From NCBI RefSeq assembly GCF_000716435.1, contig NZ_JNWO01000016.1, positions 179,907 through 243,906 on the forward strand: a stretch of DNA of 64,000 bases, in the 5' to 3' direction. Within the stretch, counting starts at the first letter, position 1, and every line of letters starts with the position of its first letter. Under the pieces are notes generated by a model that saw nothing but the letters and a program-made list of their open reading frames with translations, did no database searches and had not been told where the DNA came from. A program made the position numbers and the translations under genes. The DNA comes from Streptomyces xylophagus. Lineage in GTDB: Bacteria; Actinomycetota; Actinomycetes; Streptomycetales; Streptomycetaceae. This document shows positions 23,401-33,991 of the stretch, one piece after another.

Positions 23401-23504
23401 GCCTCGCGCCGGAGTGGTCGCCCCACGACTTCCGGCCGCGCCCGTCGGAGTGAGCGGGAAACAGCCGGAAGTCCCCCCAGGAATGCCGGTTTTACCGGAG
23501 TTGA

Positions 23505-25115
23505 TTACTTGCTGTAGCCGTCGGAGCGCTTGCGGTGGAGGGTGAAGTTCTCGAACACCGACAGGTCACCGTTGGGCTTGTTCACGTTGTAGTAGGTCAC
23601 GTGCATGCGGGTGGTGTCGCCGGCGTGCCGGCCGGGGTCGACGGTGAAGGCGGCGAAGCCGTAGGGGTGTTCGGTGTCGCGGACGCCGATCCAGACGGCC
23701 TCCTCCTTGGTGTAGGTGGAGGTGCGCTTGCCGTTGGAACCCGGGGTCGCCGACACGGACGTGATCACCTTGCCGGTGCCGTCCTTGAAGAAGCTCTGGT
23801 TGGTGGTGCCCGAGACGCCACCGCCGCCGAGGATCATGTGGACGGTGCCGAGGCCGGTGTCGATGTTGTCGGTGGCCGTGGAGATGGGGTTGGGGGTCAG
23901 GGTCTCGGTGCCGCTGACGACTCCGCGGACGGCCAGCGAGCGCTCGTAGTTGTGCTCGTGGCCGCACAGGACGAGGTCGACGCCGTAGCGGTCGAAGAGA
24001 GGGCCGTACTTCTGGCGCAGGCCCAGGTCGGCGCCGTTCGCGTCCGTGGAGCTGACCATCACCTGGTGCATGGCGACGACCACCCAGTCGATGTCGCGCG
24101 AGGACCGGGCCGCCTTCAACTCCTTCTCCAGGAAGGAGAGTTGGCGTCCGCCGGAGTAGCCGTTGATGTAGACGTCGCCGCCGTCCTGGAGGCAGTTGTC
24201 GTCGTTCTGCAGCACGATCACCCGGACCGAGCCGGTCGTGAACGCGTAGTAGAGGCCCGCGAGTTCGGCGTCGGTCTCGGTGGACGGGAGGGAGAAGTAG
24301 GTCTGGTAGGCGCCGAGTCCGATCGGGCCGTTGGCCTTCTCGATCTCGTGGTTGCCGGCCGCGGGCATCCAGGGGCGGAAGCGGGCCGAACGGGTGTTGT
24401 TGGTGAAGAAGTTGTTCCAGGTGCGGACCCGGTCGACGTCCAGGTTGGCATAGCAGAGGTCGCCGTTGAGCAGGTGGAAGAGTGGGGCGACCTGCTCGAT
24501 GCCGGTGACGATGTCCTTCGTCGCGGGGGTGGAGTTCGCGTCGAGCCCCACCGTGCCGTTGGCCGCCCAGGTCACCTGCGGGGCGGACTGGTCGCCGAAG
24601 CTGGTGAAGGTGAGCGGCTTCCGTCCGCGCGGGGCGGTGCGGAAGGTTCCGCTGTCGGGCGTCGCACCCTCGTGGGTGGCGAGGTAGAGGTAGTCGGTGT
24701 CCGGGGTGAGCTTGTTCAGCGCGGCGTGGTGGACGTAGACGGTGCGGCTGGAGGTGCCGTCGACGTAGGTGACGGTGCGGGCCTTGGCGCTGGAGCCGAA
24801 GCCGTGCTCCAGCGTGCCGTAGCGCACGACGGGTCTGGTCACCGGTTTGTCGGTGATCCACGAGACCGTCATCTGGGTGCGCGGGTCCGCCCCGAAGGTG
24901 AGGTGCAGGCCCTGGACCGGGGACGCTCCGGAGGAGTCCGCGGTCAGGTGAAGGGCCGGGGCGGCGAGCGGGGCGGCCTGCGCCGTGCCTGCTCCCAGCA
25001 AGGGGGTGACGGCGGCGCCGGCGCCGGCCGTACCGAGGAGGCCCAGCGCGTGGCGCCGGCTGACCCCCTCGGACGACTGCGTGGACCCGTCCGATGTCTC
25101 GGTCTGTGTGGTCAT
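23505..25115 (-). CDS. Tat-exported purple acid phosphatase-like metallophosphoesterase
   Basis: This 536-residue exported phosphoesterase has a twin-arginine signal SRRHALGLLGTAGAGAAV with Arg20-Arg21 and an Ala-rich segment to about residue 50. A fibronectin-like N-terminal domain (LHLTFGADPRTQMTVSWITDKPV) follows. The catalytic dinuclear-metal motifs are GDLCYA, AAGNHE, VVAMHQ and GHEHNYERS. These match purple acid phosphatases with a Fe/Mn or Fe/Zn centre. The start ATG at 25115 has GGAGGG just upstream; the frame is open further but without a start for a Tat signal. Folded export through Tat fits a metalloenzyme. It may scavenge phosphate; no clear PHO box was found. Confidence 0.93.
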   Translation of the reverse strand: MTTQTETSDGSTQSSEGVSRRHALGLLGTAGAGAAVTPLLGAGTAQAAPLAAPALHLTADSSGASPVQGLHLTFGADPRTQMTVSWITDKPVTRPVVRYGTLEHGFGSSAKARTVTYVDGTSSRTVYVHHAALNKLTPDTDYLYLATHEGATPDSGTFRTAPRGRKPLTFTSFGDQSAPQVTWAANGTVGLDANSTPATKDIVTGIEQVAPLFHLLNGDLCYANLDVDRVRTWNNFFTNNTRSARFRPWMPAAGNHEIEKANGPIGLGAYQTYFSLPSTETDAELAGLYYAFTTGSVRVIVLQNDDNCLQDGGDVYINGYSGGRQLSFLEKELKAARSSRDIDWVVVAMHQVMVSSTDANGADLGLRQKYGPLFDRYGVDLVLCGHEHNYERSLAVRGVVSGTETLTPNPISTATDNIDTGLGTVHMILGGGGVSGTTNQSFFKDGTGKVITSVSATPGSNGKRTSTYTKEEAVWIGVRDTEHPYGFAAFTVDPGRHAGDTTRMHVTYYNVNKPNGDLSVFENFTLHRKRSDGYSK

Positions 25116-25459
25116 GGTGCCCTCCCTGGCGAGCAGTTGAGCTGACAACGTCCGCACCCTGGCGCTTCCCAGCGGCCCCTGAGTGAACAGTGCGTTGCCA
25201 GACGGAATTCGCGACGCGAGGGGCGGGCCGCGGGGGAGATTCTTGCCCCGGCCTTTGCCAGGGGCCGCCACTTCGTTGACACGGGCGGGTCGTCGGGCGG
25301 GAGTTGAGGAATCATTTCCGGCCACCGGCGACACGGCGTCACGGGCGCGTCAAGAATCCGCCCTCCGGCGTCAGACGGGCGCCAACACGGCGATACGTCC
25401 TCTCTTTCCGGCACTTCGATGGAGGACAGGAGTCCGTGTACGGCGAGGAGTGAGCGACG
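25116..25459. other. 344-bp divergent promoter region
   Basis: It separates the phosphatase (minus) and the universal stress gene (plus), and must contain promoters for both. I see no clear operator; GAATTC- and GGAATCATTTCC-like AT-richer words at about 25205 and 25310 are the only features. Confidence 0.35.
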
Positions 25460-25993
25460 ATGAGCGGTGGCGGGCGGCGGCGTGCCGTGGTCGGGGTGAG
25501 CGGTTCGCCGGGGAGCCTGGCGGCGCTGCACCGGGCCGTGCAGGAGGCCCGTCGGACCGACGCCGAGCTGCTGGCCGTCCTCGCCTGGGAGCCGCCCGGC
25601 GGTGAACTCGCCCACGGGCGCTCGGTGTTGGCACTCCCGCTGACCGACCTCCGCCGCGATGCCGCCGAACGACTCCTCACCGTCCTCGACACGGCCTTCG
25701 GCGACACGGGTCCCGGGGTCCCCTTCCAGGGCCTGGTCGTCCGCGGTACGGCGGGCCGCGCCCTGGTCGAGACCGCCGACCGCCCCGACGACCTCCTGGT
25801 CATCGGCGCGGGCCCGCGAGGCCCCCTGCGCACCCTGTTCCCGTCCGTCACCCGCTACTGCGTCACCCACGCCGCCTGCCCGGTACTGACGGTGCCGCCG
25901 TCGCCCCTGGAGAGCGAGCTGGCCTCGCTGCACCGGCGCATCTCGCTGCGGTGGGCGGTGGACGCGCGGGAGCTGACGGAGGGCGGGGGCTGA
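25460..25993 (+). CDS. Universal stress protein (UspA family)
   Basis: A 177-residue single-domain UspA protein. The N-terminal strand reads RRAVVGVSGSPGSLAALHRAVQEAR and the C-terminal nucleotide region reads LLVIGAGPRGPLRTLFPSVTRYCVTHAACPVLTVP. The usual GxxGxGxxxxxxxGS ATP loop appears as GAGPRGPLRTLFPS, so the second glycine spacing is altered and ATP binding is uncertain. GAGGAG lies about nine bases before the ATG. It is monocistronic, divergent from the phosphatase. A role in stress or dormancy is the family expectation. Confidence 0.85.
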   Translation: MSGGGRRRAVVGVSGSPGSLAALHRAVQEARRTDAELLAVLAWEPPGGELAHGRSVLALPLTDLRRDAAERLLTVLDTAFGDTGPGVPFQGLVVRGTAGRALVETADRPDDLLVIGAGPRGPLRTLFPSVTRYCVTHAACPVLTVPPSPLESELASLHRRISLRWAVDARELTEGGG

Positions 25994-26190
25994 CCGGCCG
26001 AGCCGAGCCGACGGCACACCTCCGGCCAGCCGTCCCCCACCCCCGTCAGCACGGCGTTATAGGTGCGGCGCAACCCGTCAAGCATCCGTCAGTGAGGCAC
26101 CCGCACCCCGATCCCGCGGGCATAGCTTCGAGGAAGCGCCTGGTCGAACCGGCCGGGCCGCGCACATCGCCCCGTACAAGGAGCCGCACG

Positions 26191-26616
26191 ATGTCTCCAG
26201 TGTCCGCAGTCGAGCACACCGAGGACCCCGAGCCCGCCGAACCCGTCCCGGCCGGACTTCTCCACGTCCCCGTCCGGTCGGGTCCCGCGGGCTGCACGGC
26301 CCGCTTCTTCCGCACCCCCCTCGGCGGCCGTACGGCCGTCGGCTTCACCTCGGCGGCCCGGCTCGCCGCCACTCTCGGCAGCGAGCAGGCCAGTATCAGG
26401 CTCTCCGAACCCGTGCTGCGCGCACTCGCCGCGCCCCTGGGCGTCACTGCCCTCACCGTCGACCCGTCGCTGTCCGCCCCGGCGGCCGACCGCACCGCGG
26501 CCACGGAACGCGAGCGTGAGAACTCCTGGCGCCGCTGGCACCCCCAGCACATCGGTGCCCTGCGGGTGACCGGCGCCGCCGCCGTCGTCGCCTGTCTGAA
26601 CCTGCTGATCGGCTGA
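26191..26616 (+). CDS. SAV_915-like family protein
   Basis: A 141-residue protein with a central segment GCTARFFRTPLGGRTAVGFTSAARLAATLG typical of the SAV_915 family (recalled), followed by LSEPVLRALAAPLGVTALTVDP. A hydrophobic stretch at the extreme C-terminus may touch the membrane. AAGGAG lies seven bases before the ATG at 26191. It is 12 bp upstream of the decarboxylase gene, so the two are probably co-transcribed. The molecular function is not known to me. Confidence 0.75.
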   Translation: MSPVSAVEHTEDPEPAEPVPAGLLHVPVRSGPAGCTARFFRTPLGGRTAVGFTSAARLAATLGSEQASIRLSEPVLRALAAPLGVTALTVDPSLSAPAADRTAATERERENSWRRWHPQHIGALRVTGAAAVVACLNLLIG

Positions 26617-26628
26617 GGAGACCCACCC

Positions 26629-27966
26629 ATGTCCATCCTGGACGCCCCCCTCGTACAGATCGCCGCCCCCGACGACCTGTCCGTCTGGCCCCGCTCCACC
26701 CGCCCCGCCCCCGACGGGGACGTCTCCGTCGGCGGGGTCTCGCTCGCCGAGGCCGCCGACCGGTTCGGGACACCCGTCTACGTCCTCGACGAGCAGGAGA
26801 TCCGCGAACGCTGCCGTACGTACCGCACCGCGTTCCCGGACGCCGACGTCGTCTACGCGGCGAAGGCGTTCCTGTGCCGGGCCATGGCCCACTGGGTGCA
26901 GGAGGAGGGGCTCGGCCTCGACGTGTGCTCCGCCGGCGAACTCGCGCTCGCCGTCACCACCGGTTTCCCGCCGGAGCGGATCGTGCTGCACGGCAACGCC
27001 AAGAGCCCGGAGGACCTGCGCACCGCCCTGCGCCTCGGCGTCGGCCGTATCGTCGTCGACAGCACCTCGGAGATCGCCCGGCTGGCCGCGATCACGCCCG
27101 CCGGCACCCGGCAGAAGGTCATGGTGCGGGTGGTGCCCGGCATCGCGGCCGGCGCCCACGTCAAGGTGCGCACGGGCACCGACGACCAGAAGTTCGGCCT
27201 GTCCATCACCGACGGCTCCGCGCAGCACGCCGTGACCCGCATCCTCGACCAGCCGCACCTCGAACTCGTCGGCCTGCACTGCCACATCGGCTCGCAGATC
27301 GCCACGACGAAGCCGTACGTCGCCGCAGTGCGCCGCATCGTCGGGCTGTTGGCCCGCATCCGCGACCAACACGGCGTCACGCTCCCGCAGTTGGACATCG
27401 GCGGCGGGCACGCCATCGCCTACCGCCCCGGCGAGGAACACCTCGACATCTCCGCCCTCGCCCGCCGCGTCCGCGCCGAACTCGAGGACGGCTGCGCCCG
27501 CACCGGACTCCCCGTGCCCCGGCTCACCCTCGAACCCGGTCGGGCGATCGTCGGTCCCGCGGGCGTCGCCGTCTACCGTGTCCTGGCCGTCAAACGCACC
27601 GGTGACCGCAGCTTCGTCGCGGTCGACGGCGGCATGAGCGACAACCCCAGGCCCGCGCTGTACGGCGTCCGCTACGCACCCCGCCTCATCGGCCGCCCCG
27701 CCACCGCCCCATCCCGCCCGGTCACCGTCGTGGGCCGGCACTGCGAGGCCGGCGACATCCTCGCCGACAACGTGCCGCTCCCCGGCGACGTACGCCCCGG
27801 CGACCTCCTCGCCGTACCGGCGGCCGGCGCCTACCACCTGTCCATGGCCTCCGGTTACAACCTCGTCGGCCGACCCCCGGTCGTCGCGGTCACCAACGGC
27901 ATCGCACGCGTCCTCGTACGCCGCGAGTCCCTGGACGACATGAGCCGCAGGGACATCGGACTGTAA
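26629..27966 (+). CDS. lysA: Diaminopimelate decarboxylase-like PLP enzyme
   Basis: This 445-residue fold-type III PLP decarboxylase catalyses, in the LysA family, meso-diaminopimelate to lysine. Lys79 in YAAKAF forms the Schiff base. Further motifs are GLHCHIGSQI, the phosphate-binding DIGGG, EPGR, and a C-terminal CEAGD in place of the common CESGD that supplies the other active-site cysteine, then GAYHLSMASGYN. GAGGAG precedes the ATG at 26629. It follows the SAV_915-like gene closely and is convergent with the APC permease. Streptomyces usually have another lysA near the threonine genes, so this may be a paralogue with altered substrate. Confidence 0.88.
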   Translation: MSILDAPLVQIAAPDDLSVWPRSTRPAPDGDVSVGGVSLAEAADRFGTPVYVLDEQEIRERCRTYRTAFPDADVVYAAKAFLCRAMAHWVQEEGLGLDVCSAGELALAVTTGFPPERIVLHGNAKSPEDLRTALRLGVGRIVVDSTSEIARLAAITPAGTRQKVMVRVVPGIAAGAHVKVRTGTDDQKFGLSITDGSAQHAVTRILDQPHLELVGLHCHIGSQIATTKPYVAAVRRIVGLLARIRDQHGVTLPQLDIGGGHAIAYRPGEEHLDISALARRVRAELEDGCARTGLPVPRLTLEPGRAIVGPAGVAVYRVLAVKRTGDRSFVAVDGGMSDNPRPALYGVRYAPRLIGRPATAPSRPVTVVGRHCEAGDILADNVPLPGDVRPGDLLAVPAAGAYHLSMASGYNLVGRPPVVAVTNGIARVLVRRESLDDMSRRDIGL

Positions 27967-27983
27967 TCACCCGCAGGTCGTCG

Positions 27984-29801
27984 TCACAGGCTCAACCTGT
28001 ACGGCACCACACACACGACGACATCCGTACGGGCCCGCAGCGCCGCCGCCAGCAGCAACCCGCGCTGGTTCTGCAGGATCTGGTAGCGGCGGTGGCGGGG
28101 CTCCACCTCCGGGATGAGGACGACGATCTGCCGGCCGCTCTCCGCCGCCCGCCGCACATAGTCCACGAGCGGCTGCACCAGCGAGCGCTGCGGACTGTCG
28201 ATGACGTCCAGTGGTACGCCCGGCTCCCAGCGGTCCCAACTCTCCCGCAGTGCACGGGCGTTGGCGGGATCTCCGTGCACGGCGACCGCGACGACCTCGT
28301 GGCCGAGGGCGCGGGCCGCGGACAGCGCGCGCTGGGTGACCTTGCTGACCTGGCCGACCGGCACGATGACGAGGGAGTCGGTGACGCGGCGCAGCGGCGG
28401 CGGCACCTCGCCGAGCCCGACCTCCCGGGCGACGGTCGTGTAGTAGCGCTGGATGCGGGCGAACAGGAGCATCAGCAGCGGGATGGCGACAACCACCACC
28501 CACGCCCCTTCGAGGAACTTGCTCGCCAGCAGCACCACTCCGGCCACGCTGGTCAGCAGCGCGCCGACGCCGTTGAGCACAGCACGACGCAGCCAGCCGG
28601 GCGGACGCTCCCGCGCCCAGTGCCGTACGAGTCCGATCTGGCTGATGGTGAAGCCGATGAACACACCGATCGCGAACAGCGGGATCATCCGATGCGTGTC
28701 GGCGTCCACGGCGATCAGGAGGAGCGCGGCGAGCAGGGCCAGGGCCGCAACTCCCCAGCGGTAGACGGGGCGTTCGGTGCGCAGGCCGAACAGGTGCGGC
28801 AGCCGGTGGTCCTTGGCGAGCAGGCTCATCAGCACGGGCAGACCGCCGAAGCTGGTGTTCGCGGCGAGGGCGAGCGCGAGAGTGACGACGAGGTTCGTGG
28901 CGTAGTACGGCCAGCCCGTTCCGTAGGCGTCGGCGGTCAGTTGGGCGAGTACGGTCACGCCGCCGCGCGGGGCCACATGGTCGCGCCGGATCAGCACCGC
29001 GAGCCCGACGAGCATCAGCCCGAGCAGCGCACCCAGCATCAGTTCGGTGCGCTGCGCCCGCCGGACGCGTGGTTCACGGAACGCCGGTACGCCGTTGGCG
29101 ATGGCCTCCACACCGGTCAGCGCGGAGCAGCCGGAGGCGAACGCCCTCAGGAGCAGCAGGACGCCCAACGCCTCGGTGGCGTGGGCGGGTTGGGCGGTGC
29201 CGACGATCGCCGCGGGGTGCGAGCGCACCAGGCCGAGGACGACGATGCCGAGGATGGCGACGACGAACAGCGCGGTGGGCAGCATCAGTACACGTGCGCT
29301 CTCGGCGACGCCCCGCAGGTTCACGGCGGTGAGCAGGGCGAGCCCGACGAGACAGAGCTCCAGCAGATGCGAGCCGAGCGAGGGGAAGGCGGAGGCGAGG
29401 CTGGCCGCGCCCGCCGCCAGACTGACCGCCACCGTCAGCACGTAGTCCACGACGAGACTGGCCGCCGCGAGGTAACTCGTCCTGGGCCCCAGGTCCTTCT
29501 TCGCCACCGCGTACGCGCCACCGCCGTCCGGGTGAACGGCGATGACCTGCCCGTACGACACGACGAGCACCGCCAGCAGCCCGGCGATGACCAGGGTCAC
29601 CGGCAGGGTGGCGTTCACCGCGCTCGTCCCGGCGGTGATCAGCACGAGCACGATCGCCTCGGGCCCGTAGGCCACCGAGCTGAGCGCGTCCAGGGACAGC
29701 GCGGCCAGCCCTTCGAGGCTGGTCAGGTGGCTCCGGTCGCCCTCCCCCGGCCGCAGCGGAACCCTGGGCCGCAGTTCGCGGCGGGCCAGACCGAACGCCA
29801 T
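27984..29801 (-). CDS. APC-superfamily amino acid permease with C-terminal domain
   Basis: A 605-residue transporter: LTSLEGLAALSLDALSSVAYGPEAIVLVL at about 27-55 begins the first helix with the SVAYG unwound substrate segment, twelve or so helices follow to about residue 445, then a soluble C-terminal domain of about 150 residues (LVIVPVGQVSKVTQRALSAARALGHEVVAVAVHG). That tail resembles the UspA-like regulatory domain of KimA/YdaO-type transporters, so potassium or amino-acid substrate is possible. The ATG at 29801 has GAGG seven bases upstream; the longer frame starting at 29951 is less likely. Only 17 bp separate it from lysA. Confidence 0.88.
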   Translation of the reverse strand: MAFGLARRELRPRVPLRPGEGDRSHLTSLEGLAALSLDALSSVAYGPEAIVLVLITAGTSAVNATLPVTLVIAGLLAVLVVSYGQVIAVHPDGGGAYAVAKKDLGPRTSYLAAASLVVDYVLTVAVSLAAGAASLASAFPSLGSHLLELCLVGLALLTAVNLRGVAESARVLMLPTALFVVAILGIVVLGLVRSHPAAIVGTAQPAHATEALGVLLLLRAFASGCSALTGVEAIANGVPAFREPRVRRAQRTELMLGALLGLMLVGLAVLIRRDHVAPRGGVTVLAQLTADAYGTGWPYYATNLVVTLALALAANTSFGGLPVLMSLLAKDHRLPHLFGLRTERPVYRWGVAALALLAALLLIAVDADTHRMIPLFAIGVFIGFTISQIGLVRHWARERPPGWLRRAVLNGVGALLTSVAGVVLLASKFLEGAWVVVVAIPLLMLLFARIQRYYTTVAREVGLGEVPPPLRRVTDSLVIVPVGQVSKVTQRALSAARALGHEVVAVAVHGDPANARALRESWDRWEPGVPLDVIDSPQRSLVQPLVDYVRRAAESGRQIVVLIPEVEPRHRRYQILQNQRGLLLAAALRARTDVVVCVVPYRLSL

Positions 29802-29999
29802 GGGTGACCTCGCGATGCAGGAGGTGGGGGCTGTTTCGAGGTCAGTGTGACCGTCCCCCGGCGCACGGGACGCGAAGGACTCGCCCACGTCTCCCGCGCC
29901 TACCAGAACCCTGTCGGAGTGGTCTAGACCGCCCGGGGAGGCCAAGGTCACAGCCGCGTCCTCTGCTGCTCACCTGCACGTTTGCCCTAGCATCCGAGC

Positions 30000-31805
30000 A
30001 TGACGGTCCTGCCTGACGACGGGCTCTCGCTGGCCGCCGAGTTCCCTGACGCGACCCATGAGCAGTGGCAACGCCTGGTGGCAGGCGTACTGCGCAAGTC
30101 GGGCAAGGAAGTCTCGGACGCGGCAGCGGAAGACGCCCTGTCCACCTCGCTGGAGGACGGGCTCCGCGCCCGTCCCCTGTACACCGCGGACGACTCCGCA
30201 CCCGAGCCCGGCCTCCCCGGTTTCGCCCCCTTCGTACGGGGTGGCCGCGCCGAGGGCAACACCCTCGGCGGCTGGGACGTACGACAGCGCCACACGACCG
30301 CCGACGCCGCCTCGGTCCTCGCGGACCTGGAGAACGGCGTCACCTCACTCTGGCTGCTCGTGGGCGAGCAGGGCATCCCGGTCTCCTCGCTCGACCGGGT
30401 CCTCGCCGGCGTCTATCTCGACCTGGCACCCGTCGTCCTCGACGCGGGGCCCGAAGTCGCCTCCGCGGCAGCCGAGTTGCTACGGCTGTACGAGGCGCGC
30501 GGCGTCGACAGGCAGGCGGCGCGCGGCAACCTGGGCGCCGACCCGCTGGGCTTCGCGGCCCGCACCGGGGACGAGCCCTTCGACTTCGCGCCCGTCGCCG
30601 CGCTCGCCCGGCGCTGCGCCGAGGAGTACCCGGGGCTGCGCGCGCTGACGGTGGACGCGCTGCCGTACCACGAGGCCGGCGGTTCGGCGGCGCAGGAGTT
30701 GGGCGCCTCGCTGGCGACCGGTGTCGCCTATCTTCGCGAGCTGACCGAGGCGGGACTGACCGTCGAACAGGCCGTCTCCCAGGTGGAGTTCAGGTACGCG
30801 GCGACCGCCGACCAGTTCCTCACGATCGCCAAGTTGCGCGCGGCGCGCAGGCTCTGGGCACGGGTGGCCGAGGTGTGCGGGGCGCCGGGCGGGCAGGTGC
30901 AGCACGCGGTGACCTCGCCGGTGATGATGTCCCGCCGTGACCCGTGGGTGAACATGCTGCGGACGACGGTCGCGACGCTGGCCGCCGGGGTGGGCGGCGC
31001 CGAGTCCGTCACCGTGCTGCCCTTCGACCACGCGCTGGGTCTGCCGGACGCGTTCGCGCGCCGGATCGCCCGCAACACCTCGACGATCCTGGTCGAGGAG
31101 TCGCATCTGTCCCGGGTGATCGACCCGGCGGGCGGCTCCTGGTACGTGGAGCGACTCACGGACGAACTCGCCCACGCAGGCTGGGAGTTCTTCCAGCACA
31201 TCGAGCAACAGGGCGGCCAGGCAGCCGCGTTGAGCTCCGGCAGCCTCCGCGACGACCTCGCCACCACCTGGGCGACCCGCAGCGCGAAGCTCGCCAAACG
31301 CCGCGAACCCATCACGGGCGTAAGCGAGTTCCCGAACCTCGCCGAACGCCTCCCGGACCGCACCCCCGCCCCCGTCGCCCCGTCCGGCGGCCTGCCACGC
31401 GTGCGCCGAGACGAGGCCTACGAAGAACTGCGCGCCCGCTCCGACGCCCACCTCGCGGCGACCGGCTCCCGCCCCCGTATCTTCTTGGCGGCGCTCGGCC
31501 CGGCCGCCGCGCACACCGCCCGCCTCGCCTTCGCCTCGAACCTCTTCCAGGCGGGCGGCATCGAGCCCGTCACCGAGGGCGAGTTCGCGGACAGCGGGGC
31601 CACTGAGGCCTGCCTGTGCTCGAGCGACGCGCTGTACGAGGAGCAAGCGGCTGTGGTCGCCGGGGAGTTGAGGTCGGCCGGTGCCGGGCATGTGTACCTC
31701 GCGGGCCGTCCCGGGCAGTACCCCGGAGTCGACGCCTACGTCTTCGCGGGCTGTGACGCCGTAGCCGTACTGTCCGCCACCCTCGACCGCATGGGAGTGT
31801 CCTGA
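30000..31805 (+). CDS. mutA: Methylmalonyl-CoA mutase small subunit
   Basis: A 601-residue subunit of the heterodimeric adenosylcobalamin-dependent mutase that interconverts methylmalonyl-CoA and succinyl-CoA. The TIM-barrel part is recognisable ([45 protein letters not shown]). The C-terminal cobalamin-like domain lacks the DxHxxG cobalamin-lower-ligand motif, as expected for the structural small subunit. ATG at 30000 lies six bases after a TAGCAT -10-like box, so the transcript may be leaderless. Its stop overlaps the mutB start by one base. It supplies or drains methylmalonyl-CoA for propionate metabolism and polyketide extender units. Confidence 0.95.
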   Translation: MTVLPDDGLSLAAEFPDATHEQWQRLVAGVLRKSGKEVSDAAAEDALSTSLEDGLRARPLYTADDSAPEPGLPGFAPFVRGGRAEGNTLGGWDVRQRHTTADAASVLADLENGVTSLWLLVGEQGIPVSSLDRVLAGVYLDLAPVVLDAGPEVASAAAELLRLYEARGVDRQAARGNLGADPLGFAARTGDEPFDFAPVAALARRCAEEYPGLRALTVDALPYHEAGGSAAQELGASLATGVAYLRELTEAGLTVEQAVSQVEFRYAATADQFLTIAKLRAARRLWARVAEVCGAPGGQVQHAVTSPVMMSRRDPWVNMLRTTVATLAAGVGGAESVTVLPFDHALGLPDAFARRIARNTSTILVEESHLSRVIDPAGGSWYVERLTDELAHAGWEFFQHIEQQGGQAAALSSGSLRDDLATTWATRSAKLAKRREPITGVSEFPNLAERLPDRTPAPVAPSGGLPRVRRDEAYEELRARSDAHLAATGSRPRIFLAALGPAAAHTARLAFASNLFQAGGIEPVTEGEFADSGATEACLCSSDALYEEQAAVVAGELRSAGAGHVYLAGRPGQYPGVDAYVFAGCDAVAVLSATLDRMGVS

Positions 31806-33991
31806 TGGCAGCGATGGGGCGCATCCCCGACTTCTCCGGGATCGAGCTGGGGGCTCCGGCCGCCGAAGCCGGTACCGACGAGTGGCGCGACGCCGTCAAG
31901 AAGGCGGCCGGCGGCGACGACCTGCTCTGGGAGACCCCGGAGGGCATCGCGGTCAAACCCCTGTACACGGGGCAGGACTTGGAGGGCCTGGACTTCCTGG
32001 CCACCTACCCGGGCATCGCGCCGTATCTGCGCGGCCCGTACCCGACGATGTACGTCAACCAGCCCTGGACGATCCGCCAGTACGCGGGTTTCTCCACGGC
32101 CGAGGAGTCCAACGCCTTCTACCGCCGCAACCTGGCGGCCGGCCAGAAGGGCCTCTCCGTCGCCTTCGACCTGCCCACGCACCGGGGTTACGACAGCGAC
32201 CACCCGCGCGTGACCGGTGACGTCGGCATGGCGGGCGTGGCGATCGACTCGATCTACGACATGCGCCAGCTCTTCGACGGCATCCCGCTCGACAAGATGA
32301 CCGTGTCGATGACGATGAACGGCGCGGTACTGCCCGTACTCGCCCTCTACATCGTGGCGGCGGAGGAACAGGGCGTACCGCCCGAGAAGTTGGCCGGGAC
32401 CATCCAGAACGACATCCTCAAGGAGTTCATGGTCCGCAACACCTACATCTATCCGCCGAAGCCGTCGATGCGGATCATCTCCGACATCTTCTCCTTCACC
32501 TCGCAGCGGATGCCCCGCTACAACTCGATCTCCATCTCCGGCTACCACATCCAAGAGGCGGGCGCGACGGCCGACTTGGAGCTGGCGTACACCCTCGCGG
32601 ACGGCGTGGAGTACATCCGGGCGGGCCGGGAAGCAGGCATGGACGTGGACGCGTTCGCCCCCCGGCTCTCCTTCTTCTGGGCGATCGGCATGAACTTCTT
32701 CATGGAGATCGCGAAGATGCGGGCGGCCCGCCTCCTGTGGGCCAAGCTGGTCAAGCAGTTCGACCCGCAGAACGCCAAGTCCCTCTCCCTGCGCACCCAT
32801 TCACAGACCTCGGGCTGGTCACTGACCGCGCAGGACGTCTTCAACAACGTGACACGCACCTGCGTAGAGGCGATGGCGGCAACACAGGGTCACACGCAGT
32901 CGCTGCACACCAACGCCCTCGACGAGGCCCTCGCGCTCCCCACCGACTTCTCGGCGCGCATCGCCCGCAACACCCAACTCCTCATCCAGCAGGAGTCCGG
33001 CACCACCCGGGTCATCGACCCGTGGGGCGGCAGCGCGTACGTCGAGAAGCTCACCTACGACCTCGCGCGCCGGGCCTGGCAGCACATCGAGGAGGTCGAG
33101 GCGGCGGGCGGGATGGCAAAGGCGATCGACGCGGGCATCCCCAAGCTGCGCATCGAGGAGGCGGCGGCCCGCACCCAGGCCCGCATCGACTCCGGACGCC
33201 AGCCGGTCATCGGCGTCAACAAGTACCGCGTGGAGACCGACGAGCAGATCGACGTCCTCAAGGTCGACAACTCCTCGGTCCGCACCCAACAGATCGAGAA
33301 ACTACGGCGGTTGCGCGCAGAGCGCGACGAACAGGCCACCCAGGACGCCCTCCACGCGCTGACCCGCGCGGCCGAAGGCACCGGCAACCTCCTGGAGTTG
33401 GCGGTGAACGCGGCCCGCGCGAAGGCCACGGTCGGTGAGATCTCCGACGCGCTGGAGAAGGTGTACGGGCGGCACGCGAGCCAGATCCGTACGATCTCCG
33501 GTGTGTACCGCACCGAAGCCGGCGAGTCCCCGTCCGTCGAGCGCACCCGCGCCCTCGTGGCCGAGTTCGAGGAGTCCGAGGGCCGCCGCCCGCGCATCCT
33601 GGTCGCCAAGATGGGCCAGGACGGCCACGACCGCGGCCAGAAGGTGATCGCCACCGCCTTCGCCGACCTGGGCTTCGACGTCGACGTCGGCCCCCTCTTC
33701 CAGACCCCCGGCGAGGTGGCCCGCCAGGCCGTGGAGGCGGACGTGCACATCGTCGGGGTGTCCTCGCTGGCAGCAGGGCATCTCACCCTCGTACCGGCGT
33801 TGAAGGAGTCCCTCGCCGAGGAGGGCCGCGAGGACATCATGATCGTGGTAGGCGGAGTCATCCCCCCACAGGACGTACCGACACTCCTGGAAATGGGCGC
33901 GGCGGCCGTCTTCCCGCCCGGGACGGTGATCCCGGACGCGGCCTACGACCTGGTACAGCGGCTGGCCACCGACCTCGGGCACACCCCGTGA
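31805..33991 (+). CDS. mutB: Methylmalonyl-CoA mutase large subunit
   Basis: The catalytic subunit, 728 residues, with the barrel domain ([44 protein letters not shown]; substrate and radical-control residues conserved as far as I can see) and the C-terminal cobalamin-binding domain with GQDGHDRG, where His608 is the lower cobalt ligand, followed by [11 protein letters not shown] at 31805 overlaps the mutA stop as TGATG. Its own stop overlaps the meaB GTG (GTGA). The three genes are therefore one translationally coupled operon. Confidence 0.97.
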   Translation: MAAMGRIPDFSGIELGAPAAEAGTDEWRDAVKKAAGGDDLLWETPEGIAVKPLYTGQDLEGLDFLATYPGIAPYLRGPYPTMYVNQPWTIRQYAGFSTAEESNAFYRRNLAAGQKGLSVAFDLPTHRGYDSDHPRVTGDVGMAGVAIDSIYDMRQLFDGIPLDKMTVSMTMNGAVLPVLALYIVAAEEQGVPPEKLAGTIQNDILKEFMVRNTYIYPPKPSMRIISDIFSFTSQRMPRYNSISISGYHIQEAGATADLELAYTLADGVEYIRAGREAGMDVDAFAPRLSFFWAIGMNFFMEIAKMRAARLLWAKLVKQFDPQNAKSLSLRTHSQTSGWSLTAQDVFNNVTRTCVEAMAATQGHTQSLHTNALDEALALPTDFSARIARNTQLLIQQESGTTRVIDPWGGSAYVEKLTYDLARRAWQHIEEVEAAGGMAKAIDAGIPKLRIEEAAARTQARIDSGRQPVIGVNKYRVETDEQIDVLKVDNSSVRTQQIEKLRRLRAERDEQATQDALHALTRAAEGTGNLLELAVNAARAKATVGEISDALEKVYGRHASQIRTISGVYRTEAGESPSVERTRALVAEFEESEGRRPRILVAKMGQDGHDRGQKVIATAFADLGFDVDVGPLFQTPGEVARQAVEADVHIVGVSSLAAGHLTLVPALKESLAEEGREDIMIVVGGVIPPQDVPTLLEMGAAAVFPPGTVIPDAAYDLVQRLATDLGHTP

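Noticed and set aside
23535..25145. Long plus-strand frame opposite the metallophosphatase
   Set aside because: No domains, low-complexity Val/Gly-rich translation; the minus strand carries the GDL, GNHE and GHEH motifs.
25116..25459. PHO box before the phosphatase
   Set aside because: No direct repeats of the GTTCACC type were seen.
28092..29807. Long plus-strand frame opposite the APC permease
   Set aside because: Shadow frame with Arg/Gln/His-rich translation and no family signature.
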